Shown piece by piece: positions 1-8,960 of a stretch of 64,000 nt of DNA. The translations under genes were made by a program, and so were the position numbers. The first letter of the stretch is position 1. Every line of letters begins with the position of its first letter. The notes under the pieces were generated by a model that saw only the letters and a program-made list of their open reading frames with translations, did no database searches and was not told where the DNA came from. This DNA is from CAKZNE01 sp964485405 (lineage in GTDB: Bacteria; Bacteroidota; Bacteroidia; Flavobacteriales; Schleiferiaceae): NCBI GenBank assembly GCA_964485405.1, contig CAZAJG010000001.1, positions 130,516 through 194,515 on the forward strand, in the 5' to 3' direction.

Positions 1-1960
1 TGTATCTGGCTTGCCAGTACCTGCNNNNNNNNNNCCAAGCTCCTCCAGCATTGTTTTGGAAAATTCCCATCAACACACCAGAAACCGTGACTCCTGCTAA
101 AAGACCACCAAGCATTTCTGCTGAACTGGTACCTTCAAACACACCTTTAAAACCAAAACCAATTAAAAGAGGGGTGATTAAAGCGATTGCACCTGGCAAC
201 ATCATCTCTCTTATGGAAGCCTGTGTGGAAATTTCAACACATTTTTCATATTCCGGCTGAGCCTTATATTCCATGATTCCTGGAATCTCTTTAAACTGGC
301 GTCTAACTTCATGCACCATAGCCATAGCTGCACGACCCACTGCCGCGATAGCTAAAGAAGAGAAAATGAAGGGAATCATTGCCCCAACGAATAACATGGA
401 CAATACCGGTGCTTTATAAATATCTATACTGTCGATTCCTGCAATACCTACAAAAGCTGCAAAAAGAGCCAGAGCTGTAAGTGCAGCTGAAGCAATAGCA
501 AAACCTTTACCTGTAGCTGCAGTAGTGTTACCTACGGCATCTAAGTTATCCGTACGTTCTCTTACCTCTTCAGGAAGACCAGTCATTTCAGCAATACCTC
601 CAGCGTTATCCGCTATTGGACCAAAAGCGTCAATAGCTAATTGCATAGCTGTTGTTGCCATCATACCAGCGGCTGCAATAGCAACTCCATAAAGACCTGC
701 AAAAGAATAGGAAGCAATAATACCAGCGGCAAGGATAAGAATAGGAATCACAGTTGATTGCATTCCTAAGGCTAACCCACCAATTATATTGGTTGCATGA
801 CCTGTAGAGGATTGTTGGATAATACTATTTACAGGCTTTTTACCCATAGAAGTATAGTATTCGGTAATCCAACTCATTAACGCTCCTACTATCGATCCAA
901 CCAGGATGGCCATGAATACATCTAGATCAGAAAACTCATACCCTCTAAGGGACATTGATTCTGGAAGCATCCAAAGACAAATAGGATAAGAGGCAACCAC
1001 CACCATAATGATAGAGGACCAGTTACCTAGATTAAGTGCCTTCTGTACTGAACTATTTTCTCCACTTATTCTTACGAATGCCATGGAGATAATCGAAAAG
1101 ATTAACCCTAATCCAGCAATAAGCATAGGCAGTAAGATTGGAGCCATTCCTCCGAAGTCATCTACCGAAGCAATTTCTTGACCCAGTACCATAGTTGCTA
1201 AAATCGTTGCTACATAAGATCCGAAAAGATCGGCACCCATACCTGCAACATCACCTACATTATCTCCTACGTTATCTGCTATAGTAGCCGGGTTACGAGG
1301 ATCATCTTCTGGAATACCAGCTTCTACTTTTCCTACTAAATCAGCACCAACATCAGCTGCTTTGGTGTAAATACCACCTCCAACACGGGCGAAAAGAGCG
1401 ATAGATTCCGCTCCTAAAGAAAAACCAGCTAATACTTCAATAGCTGTTTTCATTTCCGGGCCCGTCATGGCGGCTCCTTCTGGAACAAACATCGTGTAAA
1501 AAACAATGAACAAACTTCCTAAGCCTAGTACGGCTAAACCAGCAACACCTAATCCCATTACAGAACCTCCAGTAAAGGAAACTTTTAAAGCTTGAACCAA
1601 GCTAGTTCTTGCTGCTTGAGTGGTTCTAACATTTGATTTGGTTGCTATACGCATTCCAATAAAACCAGCGAACGCTGAAGCTACAGCGCCAATAATAAAT
1701 GCTATTGCTATAATCCAACTTGAATGCTCTACTTGAGTACCTGAGTAACCTAATAGTAAAGATCCCGCTACTACGAAATAAGCCATTACTTTCCATTCGG
1801 CCTTCAAAAATGACATGGCTCCGTCAGCAATAAACCCTGCCAACTCACTCATTTTCTGATCACCTTCATCCTGCTTAGAAACCCAGCCTGATTTCACAAC
1901 CATAACTAATAAACCTACTAAACCGAGTGCAGGCACTAAATAAATCATCCAATTATTCAT
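1..1960 (-). CDS. hppA: Membrane-bound ion-translocating pyrophosphatase (partial, C-terminus off the left edge)
   Basis: This integral membrane enzyme couples hydrolysis of cytoplasmic pyrophosphate to export of H+ or Na+. Reading the minus strand from the ATG at 1960 gives about 650 residues of a multi-spanning protein. It contains the pyrophosphatase signature DNVGDNVGDVAG (near 1240-1285) and the GNTTAATGKGF segment (near 485-537). In this family an Ala just after GNTT marks the K+-dependent subfamily, where K+-independent members have Lys, so this is probably K+-dependent. The pumped ion cannot be told from what I checked. Family members are about 700-800 residues, so only the C-terminal tail is missing. 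A run of ten N at 25-34 interrupts the frame shortly after the NAGGAW segment. The gene has its own well-formed promoter and is separated from the upstream pdhB-like gene by a terminator. Identification is firm. Confidence 0.96.
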   Translation of the reverse strand, partial: MNNWMIYLVPALGLVGLLVMVVKSGWVSKQDEGDQKMSELAGFIADGAMSFLKAEWKVMAYFVVAGSLLLGYSGTQVEHSSWIIAIAFIIGAVASAFAGFIGMRIATKSNVRTTQAARTSLVQALKVSFTGGSVMGLGVAGLAVLGLGSLFIVFYTMFVPEGAAMTGPEMKTAIEVLAGFSLGAESIALFARVGGGIYTKAADVGADLVGKVEAGIPEDDPRNPATIADNVGDNVGDVAGMGADLFGSYVATILATMVLGQEIASVDDFGGMAPILLPMLIAGLGLIFSIISMAFVRISGENSSVQKALNLGNWSSIIMVVVASYPICLWMLPESMSLRGYEFSDLDVFMAILVGSIVGALMSWITEYYTSMGKKPVNSIIQQSSTGHATNIIGGLALGMQSTVIPILILAAGIIASYSFAGLYGVAIAAAGMMATTAMQLAIDAFGPIADNAGGIAEMTGLPEEVRERTDNLDAVGNTTAATGKGFAIASAALTALALFAAFVGIAGIDSIDIYKAPVLSMLFVGAMIPFIFSSLAIAAVGRAAMAMVHEVRRQFKEIPGIMEYKAQPEYEKCVEISTQASIREMMLPGAIALITPLLIGFGFKGVFEGTSSAEMLGGLLAGVTVSGVLMGIFQNNAGGAWXXXXRYWQARY
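25..34. other. Assembly gap (run of 10 N)
   Basis: Ten ambiguous bases lie inside the pyrophosphatase gene. The reading frame is intact up to base 35. The 24 bases on the far side read in another frame relative to a literal 10-base gap, so the N run is probably a placeholder of arbitrary length. Confidence 0.9.
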
Positions 1961-2008
1961 TTGCTGAAAATATTGATATACAAAACATTAATTTAATCTC
2001 AAGGGGCG

Positions 2009-2039
2009 CAAAAGTAATTGAAAATCACTAATTCGCAAA
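2009..2039 (-). promoter_or_regulatory. Bacteroidota-type promoter of hppA
   Basis: On the minus strand a TTTG (2036-2039) is followed after 19 bases by TACTTTTG (2009-2016). This fits the Bacteroidota sigma-A consensus TTTG-N19-21-TANNTTTG exactly. It lies about 50 bases upstream of the hppA start codon. Confidence 0.75.
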
Positions 2040-2044
2040 AAACA

Positions 2045-2072
2045 AAAAACCACTCTAGTTAAAGTGGTTTTT
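2045..2072 (-). terminator. Intrinsic terminator after the E1-beta gene
   Basis: A 10-bp perfect inverted repeat (AAAAACCACT at 2045-2054, AGTGGTTTTT at 2063-2072) has an 8-base loop. On the minus strand it is followed by two T-rich runs. It lies 22 bases past the stop codon of the minus-strand E1-beta gene and just before the hppA promoter. Confidence 0.8.
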
Positions 2073-2094
2073 ATTACTCATAAAATACCTTTAT

Positions 2095-3075
2095 TTAAAT
2101 GTACATAACAGCTTTAACTGCATCTATTACATCTTTGGCGTGTGGTAAAAACTCTTCCACTAAAGTAGGTGAGTAAGCCATAGGCGTATCAGATGTGGTC
2201 AGTCTTCTAACTGGAGCATCTAAATAGTCAAATGCTTCTCTCTGCACTACGTAGGTTACTTCTGTAGCAATAGAACCCAAAGGCCAAGCTTCCTCCAAAA
2301 ACACCATTCGGTTGGTTTTTTTCACGGAGTTAATCACTGTATCATAATCTATAGGACGTACAGACCTTAAATCTATAATCTCACAGCTAATATTGTCTTT
2401 TGCCAATTCATCTGCCGCTTTGTAAGCTTCCTTTAAAATTTTACCGAAAGACACAATAGTTACATCTGTACCTTCTCTTACGATGTGCGCTTTACCGATT
2501 TCCAATAAATACTCTTCCTCTGGCACCTCTCCTTTATCTCCATACATCTGCTCGGATTCCATCACCAATACTGGATCGTTATCCCGAATCGCACTCTTCA
2601 ATAATCCCTTCATATCGTAAGGATTAGAAGGAACAACCACTTTTAAACCAGGAGTGTTAGCATACCAGCTCTCAAAAGCTTGAGAGTGCGTAGCTCCTAA
2701 CTGACCAGCTGAAGCCGTTGGCCCTCTAAAGGTGATGGGAACATTGAGTTGACCACCACTCATCTGATACATTTTTGCAGCATTGTTGATGATTTGATCA
2801 ATCGCTACCAAAGAGAAGTTGAACGTCATGAACTCAATAATGGGCCTAAGACCATTCATTGCAGAACCTACTCCTATACCGGCAAAACCAAGTTCGGAAA
2901 TGGGTGTATCAATAACTCTCTTAGCACCAAACTCATCCAGCATACCTTTTGACGCTTTGTAGGCACCATTATATTCAGCCACCTCTTCACCCATCAGGTA
3001 AATGCTTTCATCCCTCCTCATCTCCTCAGTCATTGCTTCGGCAACTGCTTCTCTAAACTGTATAATTCTACTCAT
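2095..3075 (-). CDS. pdhB: Pyruvate/2-oxoacid dehydrogenase E1 component, beta subunit
   Basis: This is the beta subunit of the thiamine-diphosphate-dependent E1 enzyme that decarboxylates pyruvate (or a related 2-oxoacid) and passes the acyl group to E2. The 326-residue length matches the free-standing beta subunit of alpha2beta2 E1 enzymes. The N-terminal pyrimidine-binding half shows GSAMNGLRPIIEFMTFNF, and the C-terminal transketolase-like half shows FLEEAWPLGSIATEV. No E1-alpha gene is adjacent in the window, which is not unusual in this phylum. The start is the ATG at 3073-3075. The gene is divergent from etfB with about 150 bases between them. A branched-chain 2-oxoacid E1-beta cannot be excluded from sequence alone, but similarity to the pyruvate type is the better guess. 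Confidence 0.92.
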   Translation of the reverse strand: MSRIIQFREAVAEAMTEEMRRDESIYLMGEEVAEYNGAYKASKGMLDEFGAKRVIDTPISELGFAGIGVGSAMNGLRPIIEFMTFNFSLVAIDQIINNAAKMYQMSGGQLNVPITFRGPTASAGQLGATHSQAFESWYANTPGLKVVVPSNPYDMKGLLKSAIRDNDPVLVMESEQMYGDKGEVPEEEYLLEIGKAHIVREGTDVTIVSFGKILKEAYKAADELAKDNISCEIIDLRSVRPIDYDTVINSVKKTNRMVFLEEAWPLGSIATEVTYVVQREAFDYLDAPVRRLTTSDTPMAYSPTLVEEFLPHAKDVIDAVKAVMYI

Positions 3076-3101
3076 TATTCTGCTTAAATTTCAAACGAGC
3101 A

Positions 3102-3109
3102 CAAAAATA
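3102..3109 (-). promoter_or_regulatory. Possible -7 element for pdhB
   Basis: On the minus strand TATTTTTG matches TANNTTTG and lies about 30 bases upstream of the pdhB start. I do not see a good TTTG at the expected -33 distance, so this is only a partial promoter match. Confidence 0.4.
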
Positions 3110-3152
3110 GAAATTTATAAACACCTCTTTCATAAGCTCCAGCATTTCTGTT

Positions 3153-3183
3153 TTTGTCCGAGGCCTTTTTTAGACTATTTTCG
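3153..3183 (+). promoter_or_regulatory. Probable promoter of the etfB-etfA operon
   Basis: TTTG at 3153-3156 is followed after 19 bases by TATTTTCG (3176-3183), one mismatch from TANNTTTG. It lies 40 bases before the etfB ATG, in the divergent pdhB/etfB intergenic region. Confidence 0.5.
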
Positions 3184-3222
3184 CAGACTGTATCTATTTT
3201 TTGATCTATATATAATATAAAT

Positions 3223-3969
3223 ATGAAGGTATTAGTATGTATCAGTCATGTGCCTGATACCACTTCCAAGATTAATTTCACCAGTGATAACAAGGAGTTT
3301 GATAAAAATGGAGTTCAATTCGTTATCAATCCATATGATGAATTTGGTTTAACCAGAGCTATGTGGCTAAAGGAAAAAAATGGAGCTTCAGTAACCGTTG
3401 TGAATGTAGGAAAAGCGGAAACCGAACCTACTTTGAGAAAAGCTTTAGCTATTGGAGCTGATGACGCGATAAGAATCGATACGGATCCTACCGATGGATT
3501 TTACGTAGCCTCTCAGATTTCTGAAGTGATAAAAGAAAATCAGTATGATCTAGTAATTGCAGGAAGAGAATCCATTGATTACAATGGTGGCCAGGTGCCA
3601 GGTATGATTGCGGCTATATTAAACTGGCCATTTATAAACGCCTGTGTGGGTTTAGAATTGGACGGAAATAACGCTAGCCTTATTCGTGAGATTGATGGCG
3701 GAAAAGAAAAACTTTCGGCCGGATTACCACTCATTGTTGGTGGACAGAAAGGATTGGTAGAAGAAAAAGATCTCAGAATTCCGAATATGAGAGGAATTAT
3801 GAGTGCACGTACCAAACCATTACAAGTAAGACCAGCTTCGGAAGCAAATGTAAAAACGAGCGTTGGAACATTTGAAAAGCCAGCCGCTAAAAGTGCTGTA
3901 AAGATGGTAGATGCTGAAAATGTAAATGAACTAGTTGATCTTTTACATAACGAGGCCAAAGCGATTTAA
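3223..3969 (+). CDS. etfB: Electron transfer flavoprotein subunit beta
   Basis: This is the small, AMP-binding subunit of the soluble heterodimeric electron transfer flavoprotein. ETF takes electrons from acyl-CoA and other flavin dehydrogenases and passes them to ETF:quinone oxidoreductase. The 248-residue length is normal. It begins MKVLVCISHVPDT and has the central VIAGRESIDYNGGQVPG segment typical of EtfB. The next gene is etfA, 21 bases downstream, and a bifunctional-nuclease-domain gene overlaps the end of etfA, so the three are likely cotranscribed. Identification is firm. Confidence 0.96.
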   Translation: MKVLVCISHVPDTTSKINFTSDNKEFDKNGVQFVINPYDEFGLTRAMWLKEKNGASVTVVNVGKAETEPTLRKALAIGADDAIRIDTDPTDGFYVASQISEVIKENQYDLVIAGRESIDYNGGQVPGMIAAILNWPFINACVGLELDGNNASLIREIDGGKEKLSAGLPLIVGGQKGLVEEKDLRIPNMRGIMSARTKPLQVRPASEANVKTSVGTFEKPAAKSAVKMVDAENVNELVDLLHNEAKAI

Positions 3970-3990
3970 TAAATCTTTAAAAAACTTAAA

Positions 3991-4959
3991 ATGTCTGTAT
4001 TAGTATATTTAGAAAGCTGGGAAGGTAAGTTTAAGAAGAACACTTTTGAAGCCGCTCAGTATGCCGCAAAAGTGGCCGAAGCAATGGGAACCGAAGCTAT
4101 TGGTGTAGCTTTTGGGAATTTAGAAGATGATGCTTCAATCATAGGTAAATATGGTGTTGGAAAAGTAAGACACGTTTCTGGATCAGATTTTGAAAATTTT
4201 GACAACCACAAATTGGCTCATGCTATGCACAGCATTGCTGGAGAGCATGGAGCAAATACAGTTATAATTAGTGGAACGTTCAATGGTAAAGCCATTGCCC
4301 CTATTTTATCTATTAAAATGGATGCGGGTTTAGTTACCAATGTCCTTAGTTTACCATCATCGGTAAGCCCACTTACCGTTCAGAGAAGTGTGTTTTCAAG
4401 CAAAGGTTTGGTAGACTATTCAACAGAGGCTGAAAACCGTGTAATATCCTTTATTCCAAATGCTATTGGTGTAGAAGAGGGTGAAGGAAGTGCAGAGGTT
4501 TCATCAGCAAATATGGCTGCTATGGACACTCCTACTGTAACTGTAAACGAAGTTGATCGCGTAAAAGGAAAGATTCCGTTACCCGAAGCGGAAAGAGTAG
4601 TATCTGCTGGCAGAGGCTTAAAAGGGCCTGAAAACTGGGGAATGGTAGAAGAATTAGCCGAAGTACTGGAAGCAGGTACAGCTTGCTCTAAACCCGTATC
4701 AGATATGGGGTGGAGACCTCATACAGAACACGTTGGTCAGACTGGAATTGCGATTAATCCTGATCTATATATTGCTATTGGTATCTCTGGAGCGATTCAA
4801 CACTTAGCAGGTGTGAGTAACTCTAAAGTAATCGTAGCCATAAATAATGATCCTGAAGCTCCATTCTTTAAAGCTGCTGATTATGGAATTGTAGGTGATG
4901 CTTTTGATGTTGTTCCTAAATTGACTCAAGCGATCCGCGATTTCAAAGCCAACAATTAA
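3991..4959 (+). CDS. etfA: Electron transfer flavoprotein subunit alpha
   Basis: This is the FAD-binding subunit of the electron transfer flavoprotein, partner of EtfB just upstream. The 322-residue length is normal for the family. The C-terminal FAD domain is clear: GRGLKGPENW begins it, followed by SDMGWRPHTEHVGQTG and IAIGISGAIQH, which contact the FAD in known structures. The N-terminal half is the EtfA/EtfB-type alpha/beta domain. Its stop codon overlaps the start of the following gene (TAATG), which suggests translational coupling. Confidence 0.96.
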   Translation: MSVLVYLESWEGKFKKNTFEAAQYAAKVAEAMGTEAIGVAFGNLEDDASIIGKYGVGKVRHVSGSDFENFDNHKLAHAMHSIAGEHGANTVIISGTFNGKAIAPILSIKMDAGLVTNVLSLPSSVSPLTVQRSVFSSKGLVDYSTEAENRVISFIPNAIGVEEGEGSAEVSSANMAAMDTPTVTVNEVDRVKGKIPLPEAERVVSAGRGLKGPENWGMVEELAEVLEAGTACSKPVSDMGWRPHTEHVGQTGIAINPDLYIAIGISGAIQHLAGVSNSKVIVAINNDPEAPFFKAADYGIVGDAFDVVPKLTQAIRDFKANN

Positions 4960-5567
4960 TGAATCGTATTCGACTTAGCATTAAGGGTTTGTCTTATAGT
5001 CAAACCCAATCCGGTGCATACGCATTGGTTTTAGGAGAAGAAGATGGGGAAAGAAGGCTACCTATCATTATAGGAGGTTTTGAGGCTCAATCTATAGCTG
5101 TTGCTTTAGAAAAAGATGTAAACCCTCCTCGCCCACTTACCCACGACTTATTCAAAAACTTTGCAGATACTTACGGTGTTACAGTCAAAGAAGTTATAAT
5201 TCACAAACTACAGGATGGTGTATTTTTCTCCATCCTGGTTTGTGAAAAAGATGGTCAGGAGCAAATTTTGGATGCTCGAACATCCGATGCAGTTGCCTTA
5301 GCCATTCGTTTTAAAAGTCCTATTTTCACCTATAAAGAAATTTTGGACAAAGCAGGAGTCATCTTAAAGGAAGGACAAGAAACCACTCCCGCAACTCAAC
5401 CCGAAACTGAAAAAGAGGATGTTAAATCCTCAAAACCTGTCAACGAATCTCTATCGGAAAAAAACGTTAGCGATTTACATAAACTCATGGGTCAAGCTGT
5501 AAAAGATGAAAATTACGAGTTAGCTGCTCGAATTCGAGATGAGATTGATAAACGCGAAGCTTCCTGA
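4959..5567 (+). CDS. Bifunctional nuclease (BFN/DUF151) domain protein with UVR motif
   Basis: The first ~125 residues form a BFN (DUF151) domain, seen in segments such as GEEDGERRLPIIIGGFEAQS and LDARTSDAVALAIR. A linker rich in Thr, Pro and Glu follows. The last ~30 residues carry a UVR (UvrB/UvrC-type) motif, YELAARIRDEIDKRE. The same architecture is common in Bacteroidota. BFN domains have been linked to nuclease activity in plants, but the bacterial role is not settled, so the name is a family label. The start codon overlaps the etfA stop, so it is probably translated from the etf mRNA. The functional link to ETF is unclear. Confidence 0.88.
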   Translation: MNRIRLSIKGLSYSQTQSGAYALVLGEEDGERRLPIIIGGFEAQSIAVALEKDVNPPRPLTHDLFKNFADTYGVTVKEVIIHKLQDGVFFSILVCEKDGQEQILDARTSDAVALAIRFKSPIFTYKEILDKAGVILKEGQETTPATQPETEKEDVKSSKPVNESLSEKNVSDLHKLMGQAVKDENYELAARIRDEIDKREAS

Positions 5568-5595
5568 TTTAAGAACTTCCAAAAACTACCCCAAT

Positions 5596-7293
5596 ATGGC
5601 TCAGGCTAAATCTTTTCTTTTCTTACTTTTTGCTTTACTTAGTCTATCCGTTTTGGGGCAAGAAAACGCCTCTGCCAAATGGTCCTTTAAAAGTATAACT
5701 GATATTGAAGGCTCTGAAATAATAGCCATAGATAGCTCCGATTATCTAATTATCGATAAAGAAGGGAAGTTTGAATATAGCTTAAAAGCGAAGAATAGCC
5801 TATTTGCGCAAGGTGCATGGGTGAGAACCCCTTCTAACCTTGTCTTTTCTTATTCTAAACCAATAGATACGGTTCGCAGCTATTTGGTTATAACCGAAAA
5901 CGACACGGCTCTCACCTTAAATGAAGGAAACACACTCTTCCATTTCTCAAAAAAGCTTCCAGTTAAAATCAATCCTTACGACTTTAAAAGCACCTCTGTT
6001 AGCCTAAGTTCTATTTTACGGGGCATTTTAGGATTAACGGTACTGGTTTTTATCGCTTTTATATTTTCCTCAAAACGAAAAAAAATTAACTGGTGGTTGG
6101 TATTAAAAGGCCTTGTTATTCAGGTAATATTTGCTCTAGCTATATTAAAAGTAGAATGGGTTAGAATTGCTTTTGAATGGGTTTCTCAAATGTTTGTAAC
6201 TGTACTAAGTTTTACAGATGCTGGCTCTGATTTCTTATTTGGATCTTTAGTAGACACCACCCAATCCTGGGGCTACATTTTCGCCTTTAAAGTGCTACCT
6301 ACCGTAGTTTTCTTTTCTGCATTAACCAGTTTATTTTTCTATTTAGGCATTATTCAAAAACTGGTTTATGCTTTCGCTTGGATTATGAAAAGGACTTTAA
6401 AGCTTTCAGGTGCAGAAAGCTTGGCCGCTGCGGGTAATGTTTTCTTAGGACAAACGGAATCACCTTTATTAGTAAAGCCCTACATCGGCAAAATGACAAA
6501 ATCGGAAATTTTGTGCTTAATGTGTGGAGGCATGGCCACCATTGCTGGTGGAGTTTTGGCCGCCTACATTGGCTTTTTAGGAGGAAGCGACCCTGAGCAA
6601 CAGTTGTTCTTCGCAGAACACCTTTTGGCGGCATCACTCATGAGCGCTCCAGCTGCAATTGTAGCGGCTAAGATTTTACGTCCGGAAACACAGGAGTTTG
6701 ATGAGAGTATGCGAATGGAAGATATCAATGTGGGTTCAAGTGCTCTTGAAGCGGTAGCTAATGGAACCACAGATGGGCTTAAATTGGCACTTAATGTAGG
6801 GGCTATGCTTCTTGTGTTTACAGCCTTAATGTATATGGGTAATTATATTTTAAGTGATATTATTGGCCATTATACAGGTTTGAACGACTGGGTAGTGAGT
6901 ACCACAAGTGGACAATACTCTGGATTCTCGTTTCAGTTCATCCTTGGTTACATTCTGGCTCCATTAACCTGGTTGATGGGTGTAGCCAGTGAAGACACCG
7001 TTTTAGTAGGTCAGCTTTTAGGAGAAAAAACCATTTTGAATGAGTTTTATGCTTACGCCAGTTTAGGGGATTTGGTTCAATCTGGAAAATTTGCTTCTTC
7101 TAAATCCATCGTTATTGCTACCTATATTTTATGCGGGTTTGCCAATTTCGCAAGCATAGGTATCCAAATTGGAGGAATTGGATCTATTGCACCTTCTCGA
7201 AGATCAGACTTAGCTAAGCTAGGTTTTCAGGCTTTAATTGGAGGCACACTCGCCTCCTTGTTTACTGCAGTAATTGTGGGAATGTTGATCTGA
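5596..7293 (+). CDS. CNT-family (NupC-type) nucleoside transporter with N-terminal exported domain
   Basis: This is an inner-membrane concentrative nucleoside transporter importing nucleosides with H+ or Na+. From about residue 150 it is a multi-spanning protein with CNT hallmarks, including ESLAAAGNVFLGQTESPLLV and CGGMATIAGG. I prefer the ATG at 5596 (565 residues) over an upstream in-frame ATG at 5539, which would overlap the previous gene. From 5596 the protein starts with a clean signal-peptide-like stretch ending near VLGQ. About 120 mostly polar, probably periplasmic residues follow before the first transporter helix. This leader domain is absent from E. coli NupC (about 400 residues). 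The gene sits 28 bases after the BFN gene and upstream of thyA and folA, which fits a nucleotide-metabolism neighbourhood. Confidence 0.88.
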   Translation: MAQAKSFLFLLFALLSLSVLGQENASAKWSFKSITDIEGSEIIAIDSSDYLIIDKEGKFEYSLKAKNSLFAQGAWVRTPSNLVFSYSKPIDTVRSYLVITENDTALTLNEGNTLFHFSKKLPVKINPYDFKSTSVSLSSILRGILGLTVLVFIAFIFSSKRKKINWWLVLKGLVIQVIFALAILKVEWVRIAFEWVSQMFVTVLSFTDAGSDFLFGSLVDTTQSWGYIFAFKVLPTVVFFSALTSLFFYLGIIQKLVYAFAWIMKRTLKLSGAESLAAAGNVFLGQTESPLLVKPYIGKMTKSEILCLMCGGMATIAGGVLAAYIGFLGGSDPEQQLFFAEHLLAASLMSAPAAIVAAKILRPETQEFDESMRMEDINVGSSALEAVANGTTDGLKLALNVGAMLLVFTALMYMGNYILSDIIGHYTGLNDWVVSTTSGQYSGFSFQFILGYILAPLTWLMGVASEDTVLVGQLLGEKTILNEFYAYASLGDLVQSGKFASSKSIVIATYILCGFANFASIGIQIGGIGSIAPSRRSDLAKLGFQALIGGTLASLFTAVIVGMLI

Positions 7294-7346
7294 TCCTATT
7301 TTCAACAAAATGTGTATAAAATACCCTAGCGTCAATCGTTTACCGC

Positions 7347-7377
7347 TTGATTCTTATACCGCATCAAAATATCTTTG
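7347..7377 (+). promoter_or_regulatory. Probable thyA promoter
   Basis: TTG at 7347-7349 is followed after 20 bases by TATCTTTG (7370-7377), a full match to TANNTTTG. It lies about 40 bases upstream of the thyA ATG. Confidence 0.6.
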
Positions 7378-7418
7378 AAGCTTTAGAATAATAGTGGTTA
7401 TAAAACAATGGTTTCGAT

Positions 7419-8324
7419 ATGAAGCAGTATCATGATTTAATGCAAAGGGTGCTCGATGAAGGAGTTCAAAAGGGAGACCGCACAGGAACAGGAACCCTTT
7501 CCGTTTTTGGCCACCAAATGCGGTTCAATCTGCAAGACGGATTTCCATTGGTAACCACTAAAAAAGTTCACCTCAAATCTATCGTACACGAATTGCTATG
7601 GTTTCTTCAAGGCGATACAAACATTAAATACCTGGTAGAAAATGGCGTAAACATTTGGAACGATTGGCCTTACCAGAGCTATTTAAAGCAAAATAACTTA
7701 GAAAATCAATATCCAAAGTACTCCAGGGAGTGGAAGGATCAAATGAAAGAGTTTGTTCAAAGAATTAAAGAGGATCAGACTTTTGCGGATCAATATGGTG
7801 AATTAGGTCCTGTTTATGGAAGACAGTGGCGCAACTTTGAAGGTGTTGATCAGATTTCTCAACTTTTAAATGATATTAAAACCAACCCAAATTCCAGACG
7901 ACTTCTTGTATCGGCTTGGAACCCAAAAGAAATTCCGATAATGGCTAAATCGGGTTTACCACCCTGTCACACCATTTTTCAATTTTATGTGGCGAATGGA
8001 AAACTAAGTTGCCAACTCTATCAAAGAAGTGCAGATATATTTTTGGGTGTTCCGTTCAATATTGCATCGTATGCTTTGTTAACGATGATGATTGCTCAAG
8101 TATGTGATCTAGACTATGGGGACTTTGTGCATACCTTTGGAGATGCTCATCTTTACAACAATCATTTAGATCAAACCCATGAGCAATTGAGTCGTAAATT
8201 AAGAGCTCTACCGGAAATGAAAATTAACCCTTCGGTGAAAAGCTTGTTTGATTTTAAATACGAAGATTTTGAGCTAGTTGGCTACGATCCTCATCCTCCA
8301 ATTAAAGCTATAGTAGCTGTTTGA
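7419..8324 (+). CDS. thyA: Thymidylate synthase
   Basis: This enzyme converts dUMP to dTMP using 5,10-methylenetetrahydrofolate and releases dihydrofolate. The catalytic cysteine is Cys183 in the motif LPPCHTIFQFYV. The N-terminal RTGTGTLSVFG and the C-terminal NNHLDQ segments are typical of ThyA. At 301 residues it is longer than the E. coli enzyme (264), with an extra segment around residues 85-130 as in many other bacteria. Dihydrofolate reductase, which recycles the dihydrofolate product, is encoded 147 bases downstream on the same strand. Confidence 0.98.
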   Translation: MKQYHDLMQRVLDEGVQKGDRTGTGTLSVFGHQMRFNLQDGFPLVTTKKVHLKSIVHELLWFLQGDTNIKYLVENGVNIWNDWPYQSYLKQNNLENQYPKYSREWKDQMKEFVQRIKEDQTFADQYGELGPVYGRQWRNFEGVDQISQLLNDIKTNPNSRRLLVSAWNPKEIPIMAKSGLPPCHTIFQFYVANGKLSCQLYQRSADIFLGVPFNIASYALLTMMIAQVCDLDYGDFVHTFGDAHLYNNHLDQTHEQLSRKLRALPEMKINPSVKSLFDFKYEDFELVGYDPHPPIKAIVAV

Positions 8325-8471
8325 TACAAAAATATTTCTTCAACTCTGTTGTTCAACCTCTGTTTTTAGATTCAAATAATTTTTATTTTTAAGGATCATA
8401 AAAGATACTAATCCAAACAAGTCTTCTTATTTTACCTTGGGGAGGGAAACAGAAAACTAATATTACCAAGC

Positions 8472-8957
8472 ATGAATTTAACGCTAATTGCAGCCATGTC
8501 TAAGAACAGAGTTATCGGTAAGGATAACGACTTAATATGGCACCTTCCAAAGGATTTAAAACACTTTAAAACTCTTACCTCTGGTCATCATATAATCATG
8601 GGTAGAAAAACATATGAAAGTGTAGGAAAACCCCTTCCCAAACGAACAAACATTATTGTTACCCGTCAAAAAAATTATGAAGCACCGGGTTGTATAATTG
8701 TACATACCTTAGAAGAAGCTATTAACAAAGCAAGTGGCGATAGTAAACCATTTATTGTTGGTGGAGCTGAGATTTACAAGCAGTCCATCAAATATGCCAA
8801 CAGCATAGAACTTACACTCATTCATAAAGAATTTGAAGGCGATAGCTATTTCCCTGAAGTAGATCTAAAAAAATGGGAAGAAGTAAAACGTGAACACCAT
8901 GAGCCAGATGAGAAAAATGCTCAGGCTATGGACTTTATAACCTACAAAAAAAGATAA
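8472..8957 (+). CDS. folA: Dihydrofolate reductase
   Basis: It reduces dihydrofolate to tetrahydrofolate with NADPH. The 161-residue length is standard. The N-terminal MNLTLIAAMSKNRVIGK, the substrate-binding LIWHLPKDLKHFK with the conserved acid Asp28, and the NADPH-binding MGRKTYES segment are all present. FIVGGAEIYKQ follows near residue 95. Its place directly after thyA matches the metabolic coupling of the two enzymes. It converges with clpX, and a hairpin lies between them. Confidence 0.97.
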   Translation: MNLTLIAAMSKNRVIGKDNDLIWHLPKDLKHFKTLTSGHHIIMGRKTYESVGKPLPKRTNIIVTRQKNYEAPGCIIVHTLEEAINKASGDSKPFIVGGAEIYKQSIKYANSIELTLIHKEFEGDSYFPEVDLKKWEEVKREHHEPDEKNAQAMDFITYKKR

Positions 8958-8960
8958 AAA

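Noticed and set aside
51..260. 69-residue plus-strand ORF
   Set aside because: It is antisense to the conserved pyrophosphatase gene and has no recognisable features.
3579..3959. 126-residue ORF antisense to etfB
   Set aside because: It lies fully within the conserved etfB gene on the other strand and has no independent support.
5539..5595. Upstream start for the nucleoside transporter
   Set aside because: It would overlap the previous gene and bury the signal peptide behind 19 polar residues. The ATG at 5596 gives a clean signal peptide.
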